DNA of 64,000 nt from Streptomyces aureocirculatus (lineage in GTDB: Bacteria; Actinomycetota; Actinomycetes; Streptomycetales; Streptomycetaceae). Made by a program: the position numbers and the translations under genes. Below are positions 56,381 to 64,000 of the stretch, piece by piece (position 1 is the stretch's first letter; every line of letters begins with the position of its first letter). The DNA is taken from NCBI RefSeq assembly GCF_000720475.1, contig NZ_JOAP01000002.1, positions 229,688-293,687 of the forward strand, given 5' to 3'. A model generated the notes under the pieces. The model did not search any database. It was not told the origin of the DNA and saw only the letters and a list, made by a program, of their open reading frames with translations.

Positions 56381-56968
56381 GTGAAGTTTACCCGTAACAA
56401 AAAGGCCTCGCACCATACGTCCGCTACCTGCACCCTACGCCTGGCCACATGGTTTGCCGTCGCCATGGCGCCGATTGCTGTTCTGGCACTATCGACGCCC
56501 GCACGCGCCGTGGTGATGTTCTCGAACGGGTTCGAGGGCACCCAACGCGACACGTGGGAAGGGACCTATGAAGGCGACGCCGGGAACGGCTTTGAGGTCA
56601 ACCAAGGAATGTCCCACTCCGGCCGGAACAATGGATGGTCCTGGGCCCGCCAGGGCAGTGCACGGTTAGGGACCCGGGCCACGGTAGCCGAGCTCGATTG
56701 GGGCTGGTCCTGCAAGGCCCAGATCTGGATACAGCCGGAGAACAGCGCCTCGTTCATACTGCGGGCCAGGGCCGCAAACGGCAGGGTACTGGCCGAGACA
56801 ACTCATTGACTCAACGCCGGCTACGCCTACCAGGCCGTCGAAACGACGTCCTGGAATGCACTCGGCAACACCAGGGTGTTCGTCGATGCCACCATCACTT
56901 CGCGCGATGGAGCCCTACGGACGGCGCGGATCGACGACCTGACAGTGGACTGCATCGTCGAAGGATAA
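56381..56968 (+). pseudogene. Secreted protein gene with in-frame TGA
   Basis: A GTG-started frame of 195 codons: signal peptide (about 1-48, ending STPARA), then a beta-rich domain (VMFSNGFEGTQRDTWEG; QIWIQPENSASFILRARA). Codon 143 (56807-56809) is TGA; the same frame continues with protein-like sequence (LNAGYAYQAVETTSWNALG, ARIDDLTVDCIVEG) to a TAA at 56966. The simplest view is a nonsense mutation; the first 142 residues may still be made. It also has a TTA codon. Function unknown, perhaps carbohydrate binding. Confidence 0.6.
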
Positions 56969-57172
56969 GGCGTGTTGTGCATGGCCGTTGAGATCACACT
57001 GAGCGCGTCGGTGCCCGAGCCCTGACTGGACGATTCCGACCAGAAGGCCATCTGCACCGTCTGCACCGTCCCCACGGCTCCGTCAGAAGATCTCATCACC
57101 CCAACCTGCCTCCCCCCGACAAGAGTTGTCCCGCCGGGGCTCACAGCAAAAGTCCCCAGCGGGTCAGCCCGG

Positions 57173-57626
57173 CTATCGCGCCGCGCTGGACGTTCCCTCG
57201 GAGATAGCGGTGCGCATAGCCAACTGGCGTTGCAGTCCGGCGCTGAGGGCTGCGGGCAGCTCTCCGGATTGGGCCCAGGCCAGCAGGTCAGCGGCCAAGT
57301 GCCTGATCCGGATCAGAGCGAAGTTCAGAGTCCCCGTCAACACGTTGCTGATGCAGGAGGTCCTGGCCGGTCCGAGCCCTTGACCATGCCGGGATTGGCG
57401 TTGTAGATGCTCATGCCGTCGGGCAGGTCAGCCGTGTACGTCCTCGGCGGTTGCCGCGCCACCGCCCGCCGGGGCCAGGCCGTGCAGGCTGTCGGCGGCG
57501 GCCCGGGTGCGCGTCGCGTCCCGGCCGACCAGGACGACGCTCTGACCGGCCTTGACGAGGTGGCGTGCCCATCACCAGGCCCAGGCCCGAGGCTCCGCCC
57601 GTGATGACCGCGGTCTTGCTGCTCAT
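57173..57626 (-). pseudogene. Short-chain dehydrogenase remnant with internal deletion
   Basis: It starts with a normal SDR N-terminus (MSSKTAVITGGASGLGL) whose ATG overlaps the MarR stop codon. A frameshift follows; the next frame reads RHLVKAGQSVVLVGRDATR. The catalytic middle (Ser and YxxxK) is missing, and a C-terminal piece with YNANPGMVKG and RHLAADLLAWAQSGELP ends at a TAG. A typical SDR is about 280 residues; here only about 150 codons remain, in three frames. Non-functional. Confidence 0.7.
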
Positions 57627-58036
57627 CGCTGCTCCTCTTTTACGGTGTCCTTGACGCCGGCGGCCTGACCTGTCGGGCGGGAGCCGTCGATCACTTCGCG
57701 GAGAAGCGTGTGCAGGCGCAGCCTGCTCTCGTGGTCGAGGAGGGCGAAAGGTGAGTGCTCGGTGGTGTGCTGGATGACGCGATCGCGCAGTGCGCACCCC
57801 TCCGGGGTGAGCTGGACGACTTTCGCGCGGCGGTCGGTGGGGTGGGGTACGCGGCGGACCAGGCCGCGCTTCTCCAGCCGGTCAATCATCGACGTGGCGG
57901 TTGAGGCGTCGCACTGAAGGAGTTCGGCCAGACGGCCCGCGGTCGTCTCCCGCCCGCGACTCAGCCTCCACAGCGCATCGGTCTGAGTGTCAGTCAGCCC
58001 CGCTTCCCGGGCCAGCTCCTTGAGCTCGGCATGCAC
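57623..58036 (-). CDS. MarR-family transcriptional regulator
   Basis: A 137-residue winged-helix regulator: TDTQTDALWRLSRG, recognition helix TAGRLAELLQCDASTATSMI, and wing RRVPHPTDRRAKVVQLT with the conserved DRR. It is slightly short at the N-terminus for the family (about 145-150). It lies between an amidohydrolase pseudogene and the SDR remnant it overlaps, which was probably its target. It appears intact. GTG start. Confidence 0.82.
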   Translation of the reverse strand: MHAELKELAREAGLTDTQTDALWRLSRGRETTAGRLAELLQCDASTATSMIDRLEKRGLVRRVPHPTDRRAKVVQLTPEGCALRDRVIQHTTEHSPFALLDHESRLRLHTLLREVIDGSRPTGQAAGVKDTVKEEQR

Positions 58037-58074
58037 CTGGGTGCGGATCGGCCCGCGCCCGCCCGGCTGTCAGC

Positions 58075-59397
58075 TCAGACCGGGAGCGGCAGGCCGGCGG
58101 CGTGGAAGAGCCGGTCACGAGAGGCCGCAGCATCGTCGAAGACGGCATCGCCTCCCTTCAGCACACCGTTCTCCTTGAGGACGCCACCGGCCACCACGAC
58201 CAGGTCGACATTGCCGGCGTGGCCACCCGCGACGATCGTGGCCGCGACGTCCGTGGCGGGCAGCATGTTGGCGTGATCGAGGCGGATCATGATCAGGTCG
58301 GCCTCCTTGCCCGGGGTCAGGCTGCCGGTCCTGTCGTCGATGCCCGCGGCTCGGGCGCCCTCGATGGTCGCGAAGGACAGCAAGTCGGCGGCGTTGAACG
58401 TGGGCAGGCCAGGAGCACGGTCCATGGGTCCGGCCGCACCGGCGAGGATCAGTTGCTGATAGGCGAGCGTTGCCCGCATGACGCCGAACATGTCACCGCT
58501 CACGATCGTCTCGGTGTCCACGCTGAGGCTCGGGCGGATACGGGCGGCCAGCAGCCGGTTGGTGGCCGGCTATCCCAGGCCCGGCGTGAAGACCTCCAGG
58601 GCGCCGGCCACGGACGCGGTGGCGCCGCGGGCGGCCAGCATTCTCAGCTCCTCGTCGGTCGACGTGCACAGATGGATGAATGTCATGTCCGAGGCGAGCA
58701 GCCCGGTCTCCTCCAGATGCCGTACGGCCTGCTGCTCCGCCCCCCACTCGCCGAGGCCCACATGCATGCTGATGCGCAGGCCCAGCTCACGGGCGAGCCG
58801 GATGTCATGCTCGGACACCTGGAGGGTGGTCAGCTCCGGTCCGCGGAGCATTGCGTTGAGGGTCACTCGTGCCGAGTCGTCGGAGAGCACCTCGTTGCGG
58901 ATGCCCCGAATGTCGTCGGGATGAGTGCGGTCGCTGCCGAACTGCCACTGCTCGGCCTCCGTCGACAGCCAACCGTGGTCGAAGACGGCGCGAATGCCCG
59001 ACTCCCAGTGCGCGGCGATCGCCGCGTCCGAGTGCTCGGGGCTGTTGCTGATGTGCGACTCGTCCCGCACGGTCGTCACCCCGGAGTCGAGGGACATCAG
59101 GTCCGCCGCCAGGTTACCGACGTGTACGTCCCGGGGGTCGAAGTACTGTCCGAGGCCGATCTGCACCTGGCTGCGATATTCCTGGTAGGTCCAGGCGGGG
59201 CCGAGGTTGCGCAGTGCTCCCTGCCAGTTGTGGCGGTGGGTGTCAATGAAACCGGGCAGCACGACGTTCCCTGTGCCGTTGATGACCCTTGCCCGGTCGT
59301 CGGACAGGTCCCGGCCGATCTCAAGGATTCTGCCGTCGTCGAGAAGGAGGGATGGCGGGTCGGGTCCGCGTCCGGTCCGGGTGCGGACGTGGATCAC
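58075..59397 (-). pseudogene. Amidohydrolase (TrzN/AtzA-type) with internal stop
   Basis: A metal-dependent amidohydrolase frame of about 440 codons: DTHRHNWQG (HxH metal site), ISMHVGLGEWG (His), FIHLCTSTDEE, and LTPGKEADLIMI at the end. A TAG at 58570-58572 interrupts it; sequence on both sides is in the same frame and fits the family (ALEVFTPGLG, stop, PATNRLLAA). The late metal Asp region reads RPSLSVDTE after the stop. So a single nonsense change inactivates it, unless it is a sequencing error. GTG start overlaps the DMT remnant's stop codon. Confidence 0.75.
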
Positions 59398-60398
59398 TTC
59401 GCGGGGGTGCCACGTGGGCGCCGGGAGGCAATCCAGACGGCGCCGAACGTGAGCAACGCGCTGAGAATGGTGAGGACGGAGGGGGATCGGCCGCCCGAAG
59501 GGACCAGGAAGTCCAGGGCGATCGAACCAGTGAGCTGCCCCGCGACAGAGGCCATGCTCAGCAGCAGGACACCGATCCGGCGTACCAGGAACGCCGAGGA
59601 GCCGATGAACACCACGCCGCACAGTCCGCCGAGGTAGACCCTCGAGCTGGTGGGCAGCGGGTGCCCCCGGGCTCCCCTGCACGAGTGTTCTCACCGCCCA
59701 GGCCGCCACGAGGAACACCGCACCGACGAGGAAGTTGAGCCAGGTCGCGGCGAGCGGCGAGCCCGACACGGCCGTCGTCGCTCCATTCAGGGCTTGCTGC
59801 ACACCGAGGAGAAAGCCGACGGCGGTGGCGGCGAGGGTCGGCAGGATGATCGTGACCGGCGAGAGGGTGTCGGCGAAACGGGGCAGGGCGGACACGACTG
59901 CGGCCACCAGGATGACGGCCGCTCCCGTGAGCCGGGCGGCGCCCGGGCGCCGCACGCCGCCGCCGATACCCCGGCTGTCCACGATCAGACTGCCGAAGGT
60001 CTGACCGGCGATGGCCGACACGGTGAATACGGCGACTCCAGTGACCAGCGCGGCGGTGGACTGGGCCAGGGCGAACGCGCCGCCTAGCACACCGGCCAGC
60101 AGGTACCGGCGGGGGAGCCGGCCGTCCCGTGAAGCGCCGGCCAGGCTGCGCAGCGCACCGCGCAGCCTGGGGGAGAAAAGCGCGAGGAAGGACAGCAGGA
60201 CGAGTCAGACCGAGAAACTGATCGCCGCCGCGGCGATGCCGTCGTGGAGGCGATGGCTCAGTTCACCGTTCAGACGGGCCTGTACCGGTACCACCAGGCC
60301 GACTGCGACGGCTGCCACGACGGCCGGCGAGCCGCCGCGAGGCACGGAGGGGCGGGGCGGCGATGACCCGACCCGGGTGGTGCGGTGGGAGTGCTCAT
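59394..60398 (-). pseudogene. DMT-family (YdcZ-like) transporter remnant
   Basis: Membrane-helix sequence of a small-multidrug/DMT exporter spread over frames: an early helix (VVAAVAVGLVVPVQARLNG) in one frame, a TGA near 60207, a long middle piece (LLAGVLGGAFALAQSTAALV; ATAVGFLLGVQQALNGATT) in another, and a last pair of helices (VFIGSSAFLVRRIGVLLLSM; LTILSALLTFGAVWIASRR) after a frameshift near 59640. At least three lesions; non-functional. The stop overlaps the amidohydrolase start, so the two were once an operon. Confidence 0.7.
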
Positions 60399-60479
60399 GT
60401 CGAAATTCCTCAAGAAGGGCCGCGGCCGGACAGGGCCCGGTCGACCCGGCCGCTGATGGTCGGTCGGGTCCCGCCTGCG

Positions 60480-60998
60480 GTGGACCCGAGGCGGGGGTCT
60501 CTCAGAAGTCCGTACGCGCAGAAGTCCGTACGCGAGTCCGTATGCGCAGAAGTCCGTACGCGCGATGTCGTCGAGGACCGACGGTCCCGTGGGGAGCCAG
60601 CCCAGGACACGCCGGGCCGTGTCGCCCGAAGCGCGCTGGTCAAGGAGCAGGGCCTCGCCGAGCAGCCCGAGCCGGTCGAGCGTCTGCACGACCGGCTCCG
60701 GCTCGGGCTCGACGCGTCGCGTCCGGACAGGCCGACAGAGCGGCTCACGGCTTCGGTGATCTCCCGTACGATCGGGTTCGCGCCGCTGGCGCCCATGAAG
60801 TACGAACTGGCCGGGGCCTTCTCCAGCGCGAGCACGTAAAGCTCGGCCAGGTCGTCCACGTGCACGGTGCTCCCGTGCTGATCACCGGGACCGATCATGG
60901 TGAGCGCCGGGGTGTTTCCGGCGGTTCGAGGACCGGTGGCGACGAGGTTCAGCAAACCGCCGCCGTGGCCGTACACCGCCGGTGAGCAGTACGCGCAT
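60480..60998 (-). pseudogene. NAD-dependent epimerase/dehydratase remnant with internal deletion
   Basis: The start MRVLLTGG (after AAGGAGG) is the first strand of an extended SDR, but it is joined out of frame to the late part of the protein (VYGHGGGLLNLV, STVHVDDLAELYVLALE, YFMGASGANP). A further frameshift near 60690 leads to LDRLGLLGEALLLDQRASG and RVLGWLPTGPSVLDDIAR. About 100-150 central codons, including the catalytic YxxxK, are missing. Confidence 0.65.
60503..60566. repeat. 16-bp tandem repeat at the epimerase remnant's 3' end
   Basis: About four copies of cagaagtccgtacgcg, one shortened to gtccgtatgcg, lie at the 3' end of the remnant on the minus strand. Confidence 0.8.
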
Positions 60999-61129
60999 GG
61001 TCATCCTCCTTCGCTGACGTTTCCTGGCCGGGGTGTTGGCCCGCACGGCGACAGTCGCTCCGCCCGGCTATCGCGTCCAACGAACGTTTTCGAATGCTCG
61101 ATCGCATATACCGATCAATAAGGAGGGGT

Positions 61130-61375
61130 GTGGACCAGAAGCGGACCGGCAACCGGCTACTGGGCGAGGCGTTCCTCCACCGCTCGCGCGTGCCGCTCGA
61201 CCAGGCGCCGATCGATCATGTCACCGCCGCCGAATGGGCCGCCCTCCAGCAGGAACTCGGCGACAGTGAAGCAGACGCCCAGGAGTTGGAAGACGGCGTT
61301 ATCGACGGCTGCTCCCCGTGGGCCTGCCGGGGCGAAGTCGAGCCGGTCCAGGACGATTTCGGGCTGGCCGCTTGA
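61130..61375 (+). CDS. Small hypothetical protein of the mobile element
   Basis: About 81 residues, acidic: DQKRTGNRLLGEAFLHRSRV near the start and AAEWAALQQELGDSEADAQE in the middle. AGGAGG lies just before the GTG (3 nt, close), and an ATG at 61094 in the same frame is the alternative. Its TGA overlaps the TTG start of the methyltransferase gene, so it is probably translated with it. No family recognised. Confidence 0.5.
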   Translation: MDQKRTGNRLLGEAFLHRSRVPLDQAPIDHVTAAEWAALQQELGDSEADAQELEDGVIDGCSPWACRGEVEPVQDDFGLAA

Positions 61376-62607
61376 TACTCGATCTGTTCGCCGGTCCCGG
61401 GGGATGGAGCCAGGCTCTGACCGTGCTCGGCGTGCGGGACGTGGGCCTGGAATGGGACGAGTGGGCGTGCAAAAACCGGGCAGCGGCAGGGCAGTTGACG
61501 ATCCGCACCGATGTCGCCACCTATCCTCTCTGGCCGTTCCTCGGCAGGATCACCGGGCTGATCGCGAGCCCGCCGTGCCAGGCATGGTCGATGGCCGGCA
61601 AACGCCTCGGGCTCGTCGACCAGCCCCTGGTCCACCAGGCCGTCGCCGATCTCGCTCAGGGGCTGGACACCTGCGCCAAGCTGCTCGCCGCCTGCCGTGA
61701 CGAACGCTCCCTGCTCGCCGCCGAACCCATGCGCTACCTGCACGCCCTGCACCAGCACGGCCAGCCGGAGTGGGTCGCGATGGAAGAGGTCCCCGACGTG
61801 CTGCCCCTGTGGCGCCAGTACGCCGCGATCCTGCGGACCTGGGGGTACTCGGTCTGGACGGGGGTGTTGAACGCGGCCGACTACGGGGTGCCGCAGACGA
61901 GGCGGCGGGCGATCCTGCTCGCCTCGCGCACGCGGACCGCCGCGCCGCCGCCCACGCACGCCAAACTCGACGAGCCCGACTCGCTGTTCGGCCCGGGCCG
62001 CGCCCGCTGGATATCCATGGCCGAAGCCCTGGGCTGGGGCGCCACCGACCGTCCCGTACCCACCGTCTGCGCCGGAGGCGGACCCGGTGGCGGGCCCGAA
62101 CCCTTCCCCTCCGGCTCCCGCAAGACCCTCAGCGACGCCCGCGACCGGGGCACCTGGAAACCGCACCCGCCCGCCAACTCGGCCGTCGCTGCGGCGGATG
62201 GCCGGGGGGCGAGGGCCGTCCACGCTGAGCACCCCACCGCCCCCGTGATGCCCACGGCGTGGCGCTGGACCCTGCGCAACAACAACCAGGCCAACGCCAC
62301 CGTCCGCACCATCGACGAGCCGGCCGGGACCCTGTTCTTCGGCCACCGGGCCAACGAGTGCGTGTGGCAGGCCGAGCCGGTCGCCCCCACACCACCGGGC
62401 GCAGACCCGGCCCCCGATCCGATCCGGATCACCGCCGCCGAGGCCGGCATCCTGCAGACCTTCCCCGCCGACTATCCCTGGCAAGGCAACAAGGGCCAGA
62501 TCTTCAGCCAGGTCGGCAACGCGGTCCCGCCCCGGCTCGCAGCCCACCTGCTGGCACCGCACCTCGGCAAGTCCCTCACCCCCGACGACTTCACCCTGGC
62601 CGCCTAA
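61372..62607 (+). CDS. C5 cytosine-specific DNA methyltransferase
   Basis: A 411-residue DNA methyltransferase: motif I LILDLFAGPGGWSQAL, motif IV with catalytic Cys in SPPCQAWSMAGKR, motif VI-like AMEEVPDV, motif VIII QTRRRAILLAS, and motif X QVGNAVPPRLA. It methylates cytosine C5 in an unknown target. No restriction endonuclease is adjacent, so it is probably an orphan methylase of a phage, plasmid or integrative element. TTG at 61372, overlapping the previous stop, begins the fold; an ATG at 61318 in frame is possible. Confidence 0.9.
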   Translation: MILDLFAGPGGWSQALTVLGVRDVGLEWDEWACKNRAAAGQLTIRTDVATYPLWPFLGRITGLIASPPCQAWSMAGKRLGLVDQPLVHQAVADLAQGLDTCAKLLAACRDERSLLAAEPMRYLHALHQHGQPEWVAMEEVPDVLPLWRQYAAILRTWGYSVWTGVLNAADYGVPQTRRRAILLASRTRTAAPPPTHAKLDEPDSLFGPGRARWISMAEALGWGATDRPVPTVCAGGGPGGGPEPFPSGSRKTLSDARDRGTWKPHPPANSAVAAADGRGARAVHAEHPTAPVMPTAWRWTLRNNNQANATVRTIDEPAGTLFFGHRANECVWQAEPVAPTPPGADPAPDPIRITAAEAGILQTFPADYPWQGNKGQIFSQVGNAVPPRLAAHLLAPHLGKSLTPDDFTLAA

Positions 62608-63720
62608 TGCCCCATTCCCCCTCCGACGAGAACGACGACCTGGACCGCCTTCCGCCGCCCCCACCCGTGCACTACGCCGAACAGTCCCTGCTCGGCGCCC
62701 TCCTGCCGGAGCCCCACCGCCTCGACGAGATCGGCCCGCTGGATCCGGGCCACTTCTCCAACCACACGCACGGCGAACTGTTCCGCGCCATGCGCACGGC
62801 GTCGGCCCCCGATGCCGAGCAGCACTGCACGAGCCCGGCCTGGCTGAACAGCGTCCTGGACGCGGCCCGCCCTCACGCTCCCGGGCTGACCGCCTCCTAC
62901 CTGCACACCCTCATCCAGGTCTGCCCCTGGCCCCAGCACGCGGCCACGTACGCCCGGATGATCCGCGCCGACCACGCCCGCCGCAGCCTGCACATGCACG
63001 CCGAGCGCCTGGCCCAGACCGCGGTGGACACCACCCTGCCCCACCGCGCGAAGGCCACCGTCCAGCAGGCCGACGCCCTCGCCCGGTTCCTGGACGACCT
63101 CTCCGGCCGCTTCGCCTCGCACCCCGGCTCCCTGCCTCGCACCGCCCTGCCGCCATCCCCCGCCAGGGACACGAGCGAGGAAGCCCTCGACGAAGAACGC
63201 CTCCTAATCGCTACCGCGACCGCGTACCCTGCCGAGACCCGTCAGATGCGCTGGCTCGTTGCCGAAGACTTCGCGTTCCCCCTGCACGCGGCGCTGTGGC
63301 AGTGCCTGGCCGCGCTCACGCACCGCGGCGAAGCCGTCGACCCGATCACCGTGCTCTGAGAAGCCCAGCACCGCGGCCTGCTCGCACACGACATCGCCCC
63401 CGCCGGCCTGCTGACCCTGCTCTCCACGCCGGTCGGCTCACCCGAACACTGGGGCGAGAAGGTCCTGCAGCGCGCTCTGCTCACCCGCGCGCAGACCGTC
63501 GCCGTCAGCATCACCGCCTTCACCGACGATCCGGCCAACAGTCCCCACCAGGATCACCGGCAGCCGGCGGGCTCTGGCCGACCTCACCGCCGTGCGCTCC
63601 CGCTGGCAACAGGCCACCAGCCCAGCAGTACCGCGTACCGCCCGCCCGGCCCGAACCCCTGCTGCCCCTCGGGCCGGGCCGCCGCGGATCGCCCCCGCCC
63701 CCGTCCGAACCACCCGCTAG
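62607..63720 (+). pseudogene. Double DnaB-N-domain protein, broken
   Basis: Starts at an ATG overlapping the methyltransferase stop (TAATG). Two DnaB-helicase N-terminal-type domains are visible: residues 20-125 (VHYAEQSLLGALLPEPHRLD) and from about 195 (EERLLIATATAYPAETRQM), without a helicase ATPase domain. Codon 251 is TGA where the sequence ITVL-EAQHRGLLA predicts Trp. A frameshift near 63545 follows, after which GSRRALADLTAVRSRW continues in another frame to a TAG at 63718. Such double-domain proteins are common in Streptomyces mobile elements. Confidence 0.65.
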
Positions 63721-63774
63721 ACCCCCGGCCCGGGCCGACCTCCTCATCGGCCCGGACCGGCGAAACGAGCCCCT

Positions 63775-63910
63775 ATGCCCGACACCGCGCCCAACGCACA
63801 CGTGCACCTCGCCCTGCACCCCCAGCACCCCAGCGCCGTCGTTGCCACCCTCACCGGCAGCACGCTGCACACCGCCCGCGCCACCCTCGCCTCGGAAGGC
63901 TTTAGAGATT
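63775..63910 (+). pseudogene. 5' fragment of an element gene cut by an insertion sequence
   Basis: ATG-started sequence MPDTAPNAHVHLALHPQHPS to about TARATLASEGF, typical of small hypothetical proteins on Streptomyces integrative elements. Near 63902 the G/C-rich composition stops and AT-richer insertion-sequence DNA begins. The frame stays open into the transposase, giving a fused reading frame. Confidence 0.5.
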
Positions 63911-64000
63911 ATCTCATTTGGCTCGGTAGGCTTTGGGGCGTGACAGGGATCGTTGAGCGGTTGGTGCCGGATGAGCTGTGGGAACTGTTTCAGCGGGTGG
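63902..64000 (+). mobile_element. Left end of an IS5-like insertion sequence (window edge)
   Basis: From about 63902 base composition changes. The palindrome GAGATTATCTC lies at the junction, and a GTG at 63940 begins a transposase reading VTGIVERLVPDELWELFQRV, the usual N-terminus of Streptomyces IS5-family transposases. Only the first 20 codons fall within the window. Confidence 0.7.

Noticed and set aside
56807..56809. TGA as selenocysteine codon
   Set aside because: No selenoprotein family resemblance, no downstream SECIS-like hairpin recognised and no sel genes in view; nonsense mutation is simpler.

Overview
The window is high-GC actinobacterial chromosome, almost certainly Streptomyces: nearly all third codon positions are G/C, GTG and TTG starts are common, genes overlap by ATGA/GTGA/TGATG, and the gene set (GapB-type GAPDH, SigB/F-family sigma factor, CsbD, DUF6479, class F sortase, MSMEG_6728 family) is typical of the genus. 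No rRNA, tRNA or CRISPR was seen.

Left part (1-26 kb) is mixed metabolic and regulatory chromosome: an SGNH hydrolase with a TetR regulator and a clear TetR operator, a long-form GAPDH, succinate-semialdehyde dehydrogenase, a PHP-domain protein, a second TetR, an FAD monooxygenase, an OafA-type membrane acyltransferase beside an SGNH lipoprotein, a response regulator / histidine kinase / GerMN-lipoprotein operon, a FUSC-type membrane protein, an alternative sigma factor, stress genes, a YdeP-type molybdopterin oxidoreductase, a rearranged NACHT/LRR remnant, and a CHRD surface protein with its own class F sortase.

Central part (about 26.8-54.5 kb) is a compact biosynthetic gene cluster. Three translationally coupled genes match the L-enduracididine pathway (MppP, MppQ, MppR types). 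Around them are a C-A-T NRPS, an A-T protein whose specificity residues look leucine-like, a free-standing condensation domain, a free-standing carrier protein and a thioesterase with a cysteine nucleophile. An eight-gene operon on the minus strand (54.5 to 45.1 kb) encodes a UDP-GlcNAc 2-epimerase, an NDP-sugar 4,6-dehydratase-like SDR, a PLP sugar 3-dehydratase with His in place of the usual Lys, a class III aminotransferase, a GT4 glycosyltransferase, a HAD phosphatase, an alpha/alpha-toroid protein and a GMC-type flavoprotein. Together these can make a 2,4-diamino-2,3,4,6-tetradeoxy sugar (kasugamine type) and join it to a Leu/enduracididine unit. The best hypothesis is a minosaminomycin-like antibiotic: an enduracididine peptide on a kasugamycin-like aminosugar-cyclitol. 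MFS export, a GNAT acetyltransferase and an RsgA GTPase paralogue (TTA as second codon) are candidate export, resistance and control genes.

Right part (54.5-64 kb) is a decay zone and a mobile element. It holds a one-repeat ricin-type protein, a secreted protein with an in-frame TGA, and remnants of an SDR, an amidohydrolase, a DMT transporter and a sugar-epimerase-like gene, several with internal deletions. Then come a C5 cytosine methyltransferase, a broken double DnaB-N protein, and an IS5-like insertion at the window edge.

A recurring oddity is short tandem duplication (7-36 bp units) at or across gene 3' ends, seen at seven or more unrelated loci.
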